A DNA stretch of 64,000 nucleotides from Lapidilactobacillus concavus DSM 17758 (GCF_001435835.1 NZ_AZFX01000080.1:1-64000), one strand, 5' to 3'. Counted from the stretch's first letter, positions 17,700-27,110 are shown. Notes: generated by a model from the sequence alone, not told the origin. Program-made: numbers and translations.

Positions 17700-17826
17700 A
17701 AGTTGTTGCCTTGTGGAACACGTTTGCGAAGGCTAATGTTTAAGGCGGAAGATTTATTCGCCGAGTGCGAAGCACGAGCCGAATAAACCTGCAGCCGGCC
17801 CCACAGCAAAGGCAACAACTTTCCAC
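17695..17826. repeat. nested palindromic module C inside the tail of copy B
   Basis: The ends 17695-17712 and 17809-17826 are a perfect 18-bp inverted repeat starting GTGGAAAGTTGTTGCCTT. The inside holds GGAACACGTTTGCGAAGGCT and GCCGGCCCCACAGCA, both also found inside repeats B and D, around a different hairpin (TTTATTCG / CGAATAAA). At the corresponding place the 29.4-kb copy reads straight from AGTGGA into CTGACGGGTC, so this module looks inserted or lost. The next 128 bases (17827-17954) show nothing recognisable. Confidence 0.8.
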
Positions 17827-17954
17827 GCAGAGGACTGACGGGTCTGAAGACAGCTCAGTAAGTCCAAACAAAAAAAGAGACGCACAAACTCACGCCTCGA
17901 CCGCCAAAATATTGCCCCACGACTCATCGCAGCGCCTGAATTTAGACAACTAAG

Positions 17955-18059
17955 TTAATCCGGATAATTTGCCAACTTGGCAATTGCACGAGTGACAAAA
18001 GCCGCAGATAGAAAGAAGACGGCTACAACGGGTAGAAGGATCAATAATAATTTACGCAT
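17955..18059 (-). CDS. small single-span membrane protein, 34 residues
   Basis: A short frame encoding a basic start (MRK), a hydrophobic span (LLLILLPVVAVFFLSAAFV) and a polar tail ending NYPD. ATG 18059 has a GGAG ribosome site about nine bases upstream. A TATAGT -10-like sequence lies at 18097-18102 with TTGATC only 15 bp further up. Composition and ribosome site support a real gene, but I do not recognise a family. A possible role is accessory to a membrane complex. Confidence 0.5.
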   Translation of the reverse strand: MRKLLLILLPVVAVFFLSAAFVTRAIAKLANYPD

Positions 18060-18072
18060 GCATTCATCTCCA

Positions 18073-18093
18073 TGAAGCGCTTGATTAATTAAC
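18073..18093. repeat. 21-bp sequence shared with the MATE leader
   Basis: TGAAGCGCTTGATT followed by AATTAAC matches 30672-30692 at 20 of 21 positions. Here it lies in the 5' leader of the small membrane gene, in opposite orientation to that gene. Confidence 0.5.
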
Positions 18094-18295
18094 TTTACTA
18101 TAACACATCATCTGGTGGATCAACACTGATAACCTATCTGATTGCGAAAACTTGAATTAATTTTAACGAATTGATTTTTAGTTGCTGATGCAAATGAGTA
18201 GTTAGTGCAAATGACTTGACGTGTGGGTGATTTGGGCTCAAGATAGATAAACAAATCAATTCAGATCGGGTACAAAATGGAAAGGGGTTTTAGCC

Positions 18296-18745
18296 GTGAG
18301 TACTGAGAAAGATGCGGATTTAAAGCAAAAGATCGGTGAGTTGGCCTTTGAGGTAACGCAACACGCGGCGACAGAGCGTCCGTTTAGTGGACAGTACGAT
18401 GATTTCGACGAGGCTGGGATCTATGTTGATGTCGTGAGTGGTGAGCCTTTGTTTAGCTCGACGGATAAGTATGATGCTGGTTGTGGCTGGCCATCGTTCA
18501 CGAAGCCGATTGATCAGTCGTTGATTAAGCGACACTTAGATCGTTCGCATGGTATGATGCGTACTGAAGTTAGAAGTCAGGAAGCTGATTCGCATTTGGG
18601 CCATGTCTTTACGGATGGTCCGGCTGAAGCAGGTGGCTTGCGTTATTGCATCAATTCGGCAGCATTAAGATTTATTCCGGCAACTAAATTAGCCGATGAA
18701 GGTTACGCTCAATATCAAGTCCTTTTTAACGATTCAAATGTATAG
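18296..18745 (+). CDS. msrB: peptide-methionine (R)-S-oxide reductase
   Basis: It repairs oxidised methionine (R-sulfoxide) in proteins using thioredoxin. The 149-residue MsrB domain has the resolving-cysteine motif AGCGWPSF (C63), the histidines in SHLGHVF and the catalytic RYCINSAAL (C118). The two zinc-binding CXXC pairs of many MsrB enzymes are absent ([13 protein letters not shown] where one would be), so this is the zinc-free form. GTG 18296 follows AAAGGGG at 18279-18286. It stands alone before a terminator; msrA is not in the window. Confidence 0.95.
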   Translation: MSTEKDADLKQKIGELAFEVTQHAATERPFSGQYDDFDEAGIYVDVVSGEPLFSSTDKYDAGCGWPSFTKPIDQSLIKRHLDRSHGMMRTEVRSQEADSHLGHVFTDGPAEAGGLRYCINSAALRFIPATKLADEGYAQYQVLFNDSNV

Positions 18746-18760
18746 GTGACCAATGAGTCT

Positions 18761-18833
18761 CAGTCCTCGATCAAATCATTCAGTGAGCTTCTTAAATAGC
18801 TTCTGAACGATTTGGATGATGAGGACTGTTTTC
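18761..18833 (+). terminator. long intrinsic terminator after msrB
   Basis: The arms CAGTCCTC..ATCAAATCATTCAG and CTGAACGATTTGGAT..GAGGACTG pair with a small bulge and are followed by TTTTC. Confidence 0.8.
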
Positions 18834-18869
18834 GTTAGGTGATGCTAAGAAGAGAATGGAGTTTTGGAA

Positions 18870-21167
18870 ATGTTTGCACCGAAAGATCGTCAATCTGAAG
18901 CAGATCGAGTGAGTACTATTGTCGAAGAGATCAAACGGCAGTTGACGGAGATGACTGTGAAGCTTGCTAATGCGGAACTTGAGACGCATTTGATCGAGCA
19001 GAATTATGGTGACACGGCCAAGATCAATACCGTTGAGATCGATGATCAGATGGAAACGAATGCCGCTGTGCAGCAACAGAAACAGTTAGTTGCTTTGTCG
19101 GTTGAAAACCAGACGATTTTGAAGCATAAGGTCAATCGGCTCCAGCGTCTGCAAGATTCGCCTTATTTTGGTCGAATCGATATTGAAGATGATTCGCAGG
19201 ACTCGCTTTATATTGGGACTGCCTCGTTGATGACCGATGATGAGACTGAGTTCTTGATCTATGACTGGCGTTCACCAATTGCGGGAATCTATTATAACGG
19301 TACGCTGGGTAAAATTGCGTACGAAACACCGGATGGTCGACAAGAGACCGAGTTGAAGTTGAAGCGGCAATTCACGATCAAGCAGGATCGAATCACCAAT
19401 ATGTTTGATACGAGTGAGACGATTGGTGATGAGATCTTGCAGCAGGTGTTGGGTACGGATGCCAATGTTTACATGCAGAATATTGTCGCCACCATTCAAC
19501 GTGAGCAAAACGAGATCATTCGCAATACAAATGCCGATGTGCTGGTGGTTCAAGGTGCGGCAGGTTCCGGTAAGACTTCCGCAATTTTGCAACGGGTGGC
19601 TTATTTGTTGTATCATAGCCGCACTCAGTTGGATTCGGACCAGATCATTATGTTTTCACCGAATCATTTATTTAGTCATTATATCTCCCAAGTCTTACCC
19701 AGCTTAGGAGAGAAAAATATGCGTCAGGTGACGTTGAATGAGTTCTTTGTTCAGCGATTGCATGGGCTTCACGTGGAGGATCGATTCCAGCGTTTCGAGC
19801 AGGATCAGGCGTCATTACCGGAATCAACGAAGGTCATGCGTCGATATTTGGAGAGTACAGCCGTCTTAGAAGCCATCGACCTTCACTTGCAGGGGTCGCG
19901 GCCAGACTTGTATTTTAACGATTTAATGTTAGCTGGCGAAGTTGTCTTTGCCGTGTCGGAGATTCAGGCAATCTATCAGGAAACGGCAAGTCACCTGAGT
20001 TTGAGCGATAAGCTGCTTGCCACAAAAAATCGTTTGATTCGTCGTTTACAGCAAAAAGTCCGTGAACTAGCCGCATCCGATTGGGCGCAGGAACAATTGG
20101 AGTTGATGGATGAATCCGATTATCAAGATCTCGTGATTGACCATCATTTCCACTCAGTTGCTGCTGAACAGGCTTTTCTTTTGAAACAGGTCGCCCGGCA
20201 GCGGCTTTATCCCATCTATGAAGCCATCTATAATAATCAATTTTTAGACATCGAACGGCAATATTTGCAGCTACTGGGTCAACTTCAACCACCTAAAATT
20301 ATGGCGTCTGCTTGGCAATCGCGTCTGGAAAGTGTCAAGACACGTTTCGAACGCCATCAGATTCGATTGAGTGATGTGGTCCCCTTTTTATATTTACGGG
20401 ACCAATTAACCGGTGGCGGTCAGAATCGTCAGATCCAATATTTATTTGTGGATGAGATGCAGGATTATTCGGCAGCACAACTTTTCTACTTGCACCATGC
20501 GTTTCCACTCGCAAAAATGACGCTGCTCGGAGATTATGCTCAGGATCTATTTGCAGGAAATTATCAGTCGACGAACATTATTGAGACGGTCAAACAGTTA
20601 TTTCCGCAGCAACGGGTGCAGATTCATGAGTTGAACAATAGCTATCGTTCGACGATTCAGATCACGAATTTTGCGAGTGCCTTGTTACCGGAACAACCGC
20701 AGATCATTGCGTTTAACCGTCCCGGTCCGCGACCAGAATTACTGGTTTGTCCGCGTCTGGTCGATCTTAATCGCGAATTAAGTCGGTCGTGTACCCGATT
20801 GCTGGCGAAATATGGGATGATCGCGATCTTGACGAAGACGCAGGCCGAGGCTGAACAAATCTTTGCAACGCTACAAGTTGACGCCGAAGTCACGCTGATG
20901 ACGGAAAATAAGCGGCGACTGAATCATGGGGTGATGATCATGCCAATTTACCTTGCGAAGGGACTCGAATTCGATGCTGTGGTTGGCTATAATGTCTCCG
21001 AAAAGTCGTTCTCACAACCGGGTGACCACCAAATTCTCTACACAATCGCGTCACGAGCAATGCATGAATTGATCTTGCTCTCACTAGGCACACCTACGCA
21101 CATTGTGACTGAATTACCGCCGTCACTTTATTCGCGCAATGGAAGTTCAGTTGAAGCACAGGCTTGA
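18870..21167 (+). CDS. helD: HelD-type UvrD-like ATPase
   Basis: HelD is an SF1 helicase-related ATPase that binds RNA polymerase and frees it from stalled or unproductive complexes. The N-terminal ~90 residues form the expected long coiled coil (EEIKRQLTEMTVKLANAELE) that enters the polymerase channel. Next come a conserved FGRIDIEDD...YIGTASL...YDWRSPIAGIYY segment, Walker A GAAGSGKTSA (229-238) and Walker B YLFVDEMQDYS, with C-terminal helicase motifs ending TIASRAMHELILLSLG. At 765 residues it is typical of Firmicutes. ATG 18870, eight bases after GGAG, is preferred to TTG 18864. Confidence 0.9.
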   Translation: MFAPKDRQSEADRVSTIVEEIKRQLTEMTVKLANAELETHLIEQNYGDTAKINTVEIDDQMETNAAVQQQKQLVALSVENQTILKHKVNRLQRLQDSPYFGRIDIEDDSQDSLYIGTASLMTDDETEFLIYDWRSPIAGIYYNGTLGKIAYETPDGRQETELKLKRQFTIKQDRITNMFDTSETIGDEILQQVLGTDANVYMQNIVATIQREQNEIIRNTNADVLVVQGAAGSGKTSAILQRVAYLLYHSRTQLDSDQIIMFSPNHLFSHYISQVLPSLGEKNMRQVTLNEFFVQRLHGLHVEDRFQRFEQDQASLPESTKVMRRYLESTAVLEAIDLHLQGSRPDLYFNDLMLAGEVVFAVSEIQAIYQETASHLSLSDKLLATKNRLIRRLQQKVRELAASDWAQEQLELMDESDYQDLVIDHHFHSVAAEQAFLLKQVARQRLYPIYEAIYNNQFLDIERQYLQLLGQLQPPKIMASAWQSRLESVKTRFERHQIRLSDVVPFLYLRDQLTGGGQNRQIQYLFVDEMQDYSAAQLFYLHHAFPLAKMTLLGDYAQDLFAGNYQSTNIIETVKQLFPQQRVQIHELNNSYRSTIQITNFASALLPEQPQIIAFNRPGPRPELLVCPRLVDLNRELSRSCTRLLAKYGMIAILTKTQAEAEQIFATLQVDAEVTLMTENKRRLNHGVMIMPIYLAKGLEFDAVVGYNVSEKSFSQPGDHQILYTIASRAMHELILLSLGTPTHIVTELPPSLYSRNGSSVEAQA

Positions 21168-21227
21168 TCAGACCGAAATGCCGATTGCTTGCTAATGACA
21201 GTGTGGCTCATGGTGAATGACTAGCCG

Positions 21228-21259
21228 AAAAAAAGCACTCAGAATTCTGAGTGCTTTTT
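21228..21259. terminator. bidirectional terminator
   Basis: The perfect 10-bp palindrome GCACTCAGAATTCTGAGTGC is flanked by A7 and T5, between helD (+) and the ABC operon (-). Confidence 0.92.
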
Positions 21260-21289
21260 GCGTGTCTGGATTGAGTTAGTCGTGCCGGG

Positions 21290-23179
21290 TTAGGAGATGG
21301 CGAACGATTCGTCGTTGGTTTTTCGTTCGGCAGCAATTTTATCTGCGGTATAGTATTGCGATTGAGCGTTGAAAAGGCGGCGATAGAGGCCGTCGACCGC
21401 CATTAGAGTGTCGTGATTACCATCCTGAATGATCTGGCCTTGATCCATCACGATAATACGCTGTGAAAACTGAGTAGAACTCATTCGGTGTGAAATATAA
21501 ATGGCGGTTTTGTGACCAATCAAGTCATCAAAACGTTGATAAATTTCGAACTCAGAAATTGGGTCGAGCGCGGCGGTTGGTTCGTCTAAGATAATAATCG
21601 GGGCGTCTTTGTACCAGGTGCGGGCGATTGCAATTTTTTGAGCCTCACCACCGGAAATCTCGACACCATTCTCGTCCAGGTTGTGAGTCAACGGCGTGTT
21701 GATCTGATTCGACATTTCGGTGACCCGCTGTTTGACATCGGCGACGTCAAGACTTTGCCAGATGCGGGATTCATCGAAGTTTTGATTGGCGCTGACGTTC
21801 TCGGCGAGTGAGTAAGCGAATAATTTGAAGTCTTGGAACACGACGCCAAGCAAGCTACGATATTCCGCTAAACTGTATTTCTGTATGTCGATGCCATTGA
21901 GGGTGATCGTTCCTTCGGTTGGGACGAACAACCGAGTCAGTAATTTGATCAGGGTCGTTTTGCCAGACCCATTTTTGCCAACGATGGCCAGACGTTCACC
22001 GACATTGATGGTCAGATCAATATGGCGTAGGACCCATTGATTGGAATCGGGATATTTGAAGGAGACATCGTGAAAAGCAAGCTCGAAGTCGTTATCATCA
22101 CGCTTCTCAACGGGTAATGTGCCTGAAGCTTGACCTTCTGGCAGATTGAGAAAGTCGACGTAGTATTGCAAATAATGGATCATATTGATCATGTAGCCAA
22201 TCAATTCGACTAGTTCATTGGTGGTCGTCATGAATTGATGAAGATAGCCAACTGCGGTGACAATGTAACTCAGGGCAATTGCGCCAACAACCACTTTGGC
22301 ACCGACTAGGAGATAGAGGACGCCAATCAGAATATTGCTGAGAATTTGCGGCAGCATCAAATAGTGATAGGCTATGAGTTGACCTTGATAATACGTATCT
22401 TGGACATCTAATTTGTTGTAGTTGGCAATTTTGGTCAGAAATGGTTGAAGATGAAAAAGTCGAATTAAGCGTCCATTTTGGTACTGGAAGAAAAACTGGG
22501 CGAAATAACCAAACTTGCGATTTGAGTCGGCGACGTTAGTAATCATGTCTTGTTGAATCTGTGTCGTCTTTTTAATCGCGAAGAATGCGATGAATCCAGG
22601 AATAAAAAGTAAAATCACCACGAGAAGTCCATACCAGATCGAGTTGCTGAATTGAGCAATTGCGGAAAGTCGGACCGATTTTTGCGTGGTTAGCGTGATA
22701 ATTGTCGCTAGCGCGAACATCAACGAGATGATGAACGAGAATAATTGAGTGGCGTAATCCTTGACGAAGGCACCAATTGGACCGGTATAATGTTGGCCTT
22801 CAATGGCAGTCTGATAAGCTTGACGAATTTTGGGATCTTCTAGATCGGCGTATTTGATCTTGAGCATTTTTTCCCCGGCATCGGTATCGATGCGATTGCC
22901 AAGCCGTGCATTACTGTCCGCGGCGAGTTTCGTGAATAGGCGATAACTCAGGGTAATCAAGACCCGCAATCCAAGATAGATCCCCAGAATCGTCAGAGAT
23001 TGTTGATGATGACTCGTGAGTTGGGCCAGGAAAATACCCAAGAATAGAAAGTCGAGGTAGGGTTGTAATAATTCGGTCAGGGCCTTCATGAAAGCGTAGA
23101 ACAGGACATGTTTTTCATAACACTGGATCAATTTCAAGAGTCCCCAAAATTGTTGGACGATATTTTTGTTCGAGTTCAT
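21290..23179 (-). CDS. ABC exporter half-transporter, second gene of the pair
   Basis: A 629-residue fused protein: six-helix membrane domain (about 20-330) then an ABC ATPase (about 365-600). Walker A is GKNGSGKT (401-408), the signature is the variant ISGGEAQ, and Walker B is IIILDEPTAALDP with an intact catalytic Glu and an ISHR switch. Its ATG overlaps the TGA of the upstream half-transporter (ATGA), and it has its own AAAGGAGG, so the two are co-translated and probably form a heterodimer. Beside an AgrCA-like two-component system, export of a peptide or an antibiotic is the likely job, but the cargo is not known. Confidence 0.87.
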   Translation of the reverse strand: MNSNKNIVQQFWGLLKLIQCYEKHVLFYAFMKALTELLQPYLDFLFLGIFLAQLTSHHQQSLTILGIYLGLRVLITLSYRLFTKLAADSNARLGNRIDTDAGEKMLKIKYADLEDPKIRQAYQTAIEGQHYTGPIGAFVKDYATQLFSFIISLMFALATIITLTTQKSVRLSAIAQFSNSIWYGLLVVILLFIPGFIAFFAIKKTTQIQQDMITNVADSNRKFGYFAQFFFQYQNGRLIRLFHLQPFLTKIANYNKLDVQDTYYQGQLIAYHYLMLPQILSNILIGVLYLLVGAKVVVGAIALSYIVTAVGYLHQFMTTTNELVELIGYMINMIHYLQYYVDFLNLPEGQASGTLPVEKRDDNDFELAFHDVSFKYPDSNQWVLRHIDLTINVGERLAIVGKNGSGKTTLIKLLTRLFVPTEGTITLNGIDIQKYSLAEYRSLLGVVFQDFKLFAYSLAENVSANQNFDESRIWQSLDVADVKQRVTEMSNQINTPLTHNLDENGVEISGGEAQKIAIARTWYKDAPIIILDEPTAALDPISEFEIYQRFDDLIGHKTAIYISHRMSSTQFSQRIIVMDQGQIIQDGNHDTLMAVDGLYRRLFNAQSQYYTADKIAAERKTNDESFAIS

Positions 23180-25017
23180 TCCGCTACCTCCTTTGGGGAT
23201 GCTTTTGTTTGGTAATAGTGACTTTGAATGTCATAGATATGGGCGTAATCACCGTGTTGGCTCATGAGTTCGTCGTGGGTGCCACTTTCTTTCAGCTCAC
23301 CCTGATCGACGTAGAGAATTCGATCACAGAAGCGGGTGGAGGCCAACCGGTGAGAGATAAAGAGTGAAGTTTTGCCAATGGTCATTGCGGCATATTGTTG
23401 ATACATGTCGCTCTCGGCAATTGGATCCAGTGCGGCGGTTGGTTCGTCTAAGACCAGAAATGGGGCGTCTTTATACAGCGCTCGTGCCAACATCAGTTTC
23501 TGGATCTGACCGCCGGAGAATTCGACACCATTTTGATCAACGTAACGAGTCATTGGCGTCTCCAATTGTTGTGGCAATTTTTTAACCAAATCGGCTAAAC
23601 CAACTTGTTCTAAGACTCGCCAGACTCGAGCATCATCTGGATGAGTCGATAGACAGATGTTTTCCTTTAGCGTTAAAGCCATGATGGTTGAATCTTGAAA
23701 AACGGGACTGAAGCGTTCATATTGTTCGGTCGGAATTAATTCTGAGGTTGGGATGCCATTGATCAGGATTCGACCACTGGTAGGCTTGAGCAATCCAATC
23801 ATTAATTGTGTGATCGTCGTTTTGCCAGCACCATTTGCACCAACCAAGGCGATTTTTTCATCGGGCGCGATAGCGAAGGATAAATCGCGAATCGTCGGTT
23901 GGGCCGCGCCGGGATAGGTAAAGCTCACATGATTGAATTGGATCTGTGTCTTTGACTGGTGTAATTGGTCTTGTTGTGTTGTCGTTAAGGTGCTGACTTT
24001 TGGCGCTTCCGGTAAGTCCAAGAATTGCCGTAGCTCTTGTAAATCAACGCTGGCCGTTTGCAACATGTGCAGATCTTGGATCGTCCCGTCGATCAATTGA
24101 GAAAATTGAGTCATGGTCGTAAAAAACAGCGTCAGTTGTGTCGCCGTGATTGATTTTGCCATGATCTGCAGCGCGAGGTACAAATAGGCGAAACCGTCCC
24201 GGATAATCGTTGCGCCATCGCTAACGAGATCACTGATGAATTGGCGGGTAGATTCTTTCTGTTGCCACTGATCGAGATCGTGGTTCAACTGCTCAAAATG
24301 TTGATGATACCAAGTCGCCATCTCGTATAAGCGGACGTCCTTGCCGTTCTCGGTAGCATAGGCATTCTCGCGTAAATATTCTTGCCGGCGTTTGGTCTCA
24401 TCCTTTGTATGGTGATTCAGCGTGTACCAACGACGATACCATTGCAACATCAGGTAACTGATCACTCCTGAAAAAAGAATTAAGGCGAAAATCAGCGGCG
24501 TGAAGAATGAAATCGTGATGGTCAGTGCAATCAGGCTTAAGATGTCTCGCAAGAGTCGTTCAACTCCGAAGAAGAAAGCTTGACCACCCGCTAAGGTATA
24601 ACTAAGACCATTATTAAACGCAGTTGAAAATAATTGCTGAATTTTTGGATCTTCAGTCATTTGGTAGTCGATTGCCATTATTTTTGCATTGAGTTGGTTG
24701 GCCATTTCGAGTCGAGGGATGGTTGAATGGTCGGTGCCAACGATATCGAGAAAGCCGTGCCCGACTGTGATTGCGGCTAAGGCAACACCGAAACTGATCA
24801 CAACGGCTGCTAAATAAGGCAAACCGGCTTGTTGAGTCAGGAGTTGTACAACCAGAGTCGGCAAAATAATCGTGCCGAGATTTAGGAATGTCTCTAAGAC
24901 GGCGTAACCAATTAGCGTTGGAAGTAAAGTCGGACTCGATTGGCGGGCAATTCGCCAATAAAATCGCCAGTTATTGAGAAATGAATAGTGGGTGGCCACT
25001 GATTTGGGTTGTATCAT
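23176..25017 (-). CDS. ABC exporter half-transporter, first gene of the pair
   Basis: This 613-residue partner of the preceding ABC protein has the same order: membrane domain (about 25-330) then ATPase, with Walker A GANGAGKTT, signature FSGGQIQK, Walker B FLVLDEPTAALDP and ISHR. Both ATPases keep the catalytic Glu, unlike strongly asymmetric heterodimers. ATG 25017 lies seven bases after AAGGAGGT; an upstream frame extension lacks a site. The transcript starts between this gene and the kinase terminator, under an 11-bp dyad (25039-25092). Confidence 0.88.
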   Translation of the reverse strand: MIQPKSVATHYSFLNNWRFYWRIARQSSPTLLPTLIGYAVLETFLNLGTIILPTLVVQLLTQQAGLPYLAAVVISFGVALAAITVGHGFLDIVGTDHSTIPRLEMANQLNAKIMAIDYQMTEDPKIQQLFSTAFNNGLSYTLAGGQAFFFGVERLLRDILSLIALTITISFFTPLIFALILFSGVISYLMLQWYRRWYTLNHHTKDETKRRQEYLRENAYATENGKDVRLYEMATWYHQHFEQLNHDLDQWQQKESTRQFISDLVSDGATIIRDGFAYLYLALQIMAKSITATQLTLFFTTMTQFSQLIDGTIQDLHMLQTASVDLQELRQFLDLPEAPKVSTLTTTQQDQLHQSKTQIQFNHVSFTYPGAAQPTIRDLSFAIAPDEKIALVGANGAGKTTITQLMIGLLKPTSGRILINGIPTSELIPTEQYERFSPVFQDSTIMALTLKENICLSTHPDDARVWRVLEQVGLADLVKKLPQQLETPMTRYVDQNGVEFSGGQIQKLMLARALYKDAPFLVLDEPTAALDPIAESDMYQQYAAMTIGKTSLFISHRLASTRFCDRILYVDQGELKESGTHDELMSQHGDYAHIYDIQSHYYQTKASPKEVAE

Positions 25018-25038
25018 GGGATGAACCTCCTTGAGATC

Positions 25039-25092
25039 TGATTCATTCGCCACTGAATCGTTGGAAAAAGAGGGCGATTGTCGAATGAATCA
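25039..25092 (-). promoter_or_regulatory. 11-bp dyad upstream of the ABC operon
   Basis: TGATTCATTCG (25039-25049) is repeated inverted as CGAATGAATCA (25082-25092), perfect, with arm centres 43 bp apart (about four helical turns). A possible promoter on the minus strand is TTGGGT, 16 bp, GATAAT just upstream. The dyad may be an operator for the neighbouring response regulator, or a leader hairpin. Confidence 0.45.
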
Positions 25093-25113
25093 CTTTAAGA
25101 CATTATCAGCTTA

Positions 25114-25142
25114 CAAAAAAACGACCCAATTGAGTCGTTTTT
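25114..25142. terminator. terminator between the kinase and ABC genes
   Basis: AAAAAAACGAC..GTCGTTTTT forms a short hairpin with a T-run in both directions. It ends the two-component transcript before the ABC operon. Confidence 0.75.
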
Positions 25143-25154
25143 AACGTCAGTGGT

Positions 25155-26312
25155 TCATTTGGCCGCGTGAATGGTCGTCAATGGCAATAAAATTTCTGTG
25201 ACGAAGACGCCTGGTTGATATTGGCGATTGATCATGCCGTCATAACTATCAACGAGGTGGTTGATGCGGCGGATGCCCAAACCACGTTTATCGTTTTTGG
25301 TTGACGCGTATTCTGGGTCGATGATTTGATCGGCTGATCGACTGTTGGTGATCGAAATATAAAGTTGTTGTTTGAGAATAGAGATGTAAACTCGCAATAG
25401 GCGCTGCTCATCACTGTTTTGTTCGGCAATGGCTTCCAGCGCATTATCCATCAAGTTACCAATAATGACCACAAGATCGACGTCGTGGATCAACGGCTGT
25501 GTACCAACGAAGACTTTGACATTCGTTTCGACATCTAAGCGCTCGGCTAGCGTAAGCTTGCTATTGACCACGGCATCCAAAACTGGATTACCTGAATGAA
25601 CGATCGGATTGACTTCTTGTCATTTATCCTCAAGGTCATCCAAATAGTGACGCGCTTCTTTAACTTCTTGTTGATCCAGATAGGCTTTCAAGGTTTGCAA
25701 ATGATCATGATAATCATGTCGCCAGCCTCGCATGCCTTCATACAGTGTCTGCACTTCCTGGGTATAACTAGTCATCATCTTATCCAGTGAACGCGCGAAG
25801 ACCATGTCTGTTTCTTGGAAAAGGTAGTGGATCAAACTCGTCGTGATTAAAATCATCAGTCCCGCCAAGCTAGTCAGCACTAATTGTAGCGGGGCATCAA
25901 CGAAAGGAAACACCGTTAAAACCAATGTATCGAAGCAAATCGTCATGACGATTAATGGCCGGTGGTGTTGTTGCTTGAGTAATTCAATCAAATTAATGAC
26001 AATCGTGACGAGCAGGACTGCCCAGTTAAACCAACTTGCTGTCAGAAAAGCTGCAGCGACGGCGAGCCCCAACCAACTTCCGGCGATGATGGCGTTTAGT
26101 CCGTGGTCTTTTTTGTGCCCGAAGCGGATGATCGCGACGCTAGCAATCAAGCAACTGTACACCATCAACCCAACTGGATTGACGGTCGCTAAAAATCCCA
26201 ATGAGATCATCACGACCAACGCGATGATGGCTTTGAAATCGAGCAGCCAGTAATGACGCGTTGACCAGATCAATAGGATGAGCATGAAGGTGAGTTTAGT
26301 GTAAATCATCAT
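25155..26312 (-). pseudogene. AgrC-like sensor histidine kinase interrupted by an in-frame TGA
   Basis: The first 230 codons (from ATG 26312) encode six or so membrane helices and the dimerisation box with the phospho-acceptor WRHDYHDHLQTLKAYL (H199). A TGA at 25620-25622 then interrupts the same frame. Immediately after it the frame continues as QEVNPIVHSGNPVLDAVVNS and a complete GHKL ATPase domain (LIGNLMDNALEAI as N-box, KRGLGIRRI as G-box) to 25155. There is no frameshift, only the stop. Either the gene is inactivated, or two pieces are made; TTG 25580 has a weak AGGT ahead. It overlaps the regulator gene by 17 bases. Confidence 0.85.
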
Positions 26313-27009
26313 GAGCGAGTCCTCGATAATGAGTGAGAAAGTCTTGCTTGACCTTAGCACGTTGTTGGCGTGAGACCGGTAGCGAGGTGCCATCATTCAG
26401 TACCAGGCCAGTCTTCGTCAGGTGACTGATAAAATTCAATTTGACGATCAGAGAACGATAAGTCTGAATAAAATCGGGACTTAGTTGTTGTTGGATTTCT
26501 TTTAACTGCGACTTGATCTGATAGACTTTTGTTTGCGTATGAATATTTATTTGATGATCTTGAACCTCGAAGTAGAGAATATCAAATAAGGGAATCTTGA
26601 TGGCTTCGTGTTCGACCTCGGCGAGAAAATACGCCACTTGCGTTTGTGCGGCGACTTTCTGAAGGAGTGCACGCAGTTTGTCAGCCGTTAGCGGCTTCAT
26701 GATGTAGCCTAGTGCCCCAACATCATAGCCGTCGAACACATAATCGTCATAGTTACTCAGGAAGGCTAACGCGACTTGTGGATCAAACTCACGAACTTTG
26801 CGCGCAACCGTCATCCCGTTCTGACCGCCAAGTTGAATGTCCAACAGAATTAAATCGACCTCTTGTTGGGTTGAAAATTGAAAGAGAAAAGCCTCACCAC
26901 TATCGAAAAAAGTGGTGATAATCGGCTGCCTGTGGGAGTTAACCGCGTTTAATAGTGTACGGATTTGTTGCTGTGTCTGAAGATTGTCTTCTACGACTGC
27001 CAGTTTCAT
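26296..27009 (-). CDS. LytTR-type response regulator (AgrA-like)
   Basis: It has a receiver domain at about residues 1-125 (acidic pocket VVEDN, phosphorylation Asp in LILLDIQLGG, Lys in IMKPL), then a LytTR DNA-binding domain (about 140-237, with FEVQDHQINIHT, YRSLIVKLNFI and LPVSRQQ). The predicted role is to control the adjacent ABC exporter genes in response to the kinase. ATG 27009 (MKLAVVEDN) has GAGGTGA at good spacing; the longer frame to 27099 has no site. The receiver and DNA-binding domains look intact even though the kinase is interrupted. Confidence 0.93.
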   Translation of the reverse strand: MKLAVVEDNLQTQQQIRTLLNAVNSHRQPIITTFFDSGEAFLFQFSTQQEVDLILLDIQLGGQNGMTVARKVREFDPQVALAFLSNYDDYVFDGYDVGALGYIMKPLTADKLRALLQKVAAQTQVAYFLAEVEHEAIKIPLFDILYFEVQDHQINIHTQTKVYQIKSQLKEIQQQLSPDFIQTYRSLIVKLNFISHLTKTGLVLNDGTSLPVSRQQRAKVKQDFLTHYRGLAHDDLH

Positions 27010-27110
27010 TTGTGTCACCTCATGAATTGATTCTAACGAATGATGAGGAAATTGTCTGAGAAAATATGAGAAGCACCGATTTTTACTGGCATATCGCATC
27101 AGTGATCACG

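Noticed and set aside
16736-17830. Possible CRISPR array or integron cassette array in the repeat island
   Set aside because: Repeats are not evenly spaced, are long and palindromic, have no unique spacers of constant length, and no cas or integrase gene is in the window.
17765-17953. A 62-codon open frame across module C
   Set aside because: It lies over palindromic repeat DNA, has no ribosome site and shows no protein-like composition.
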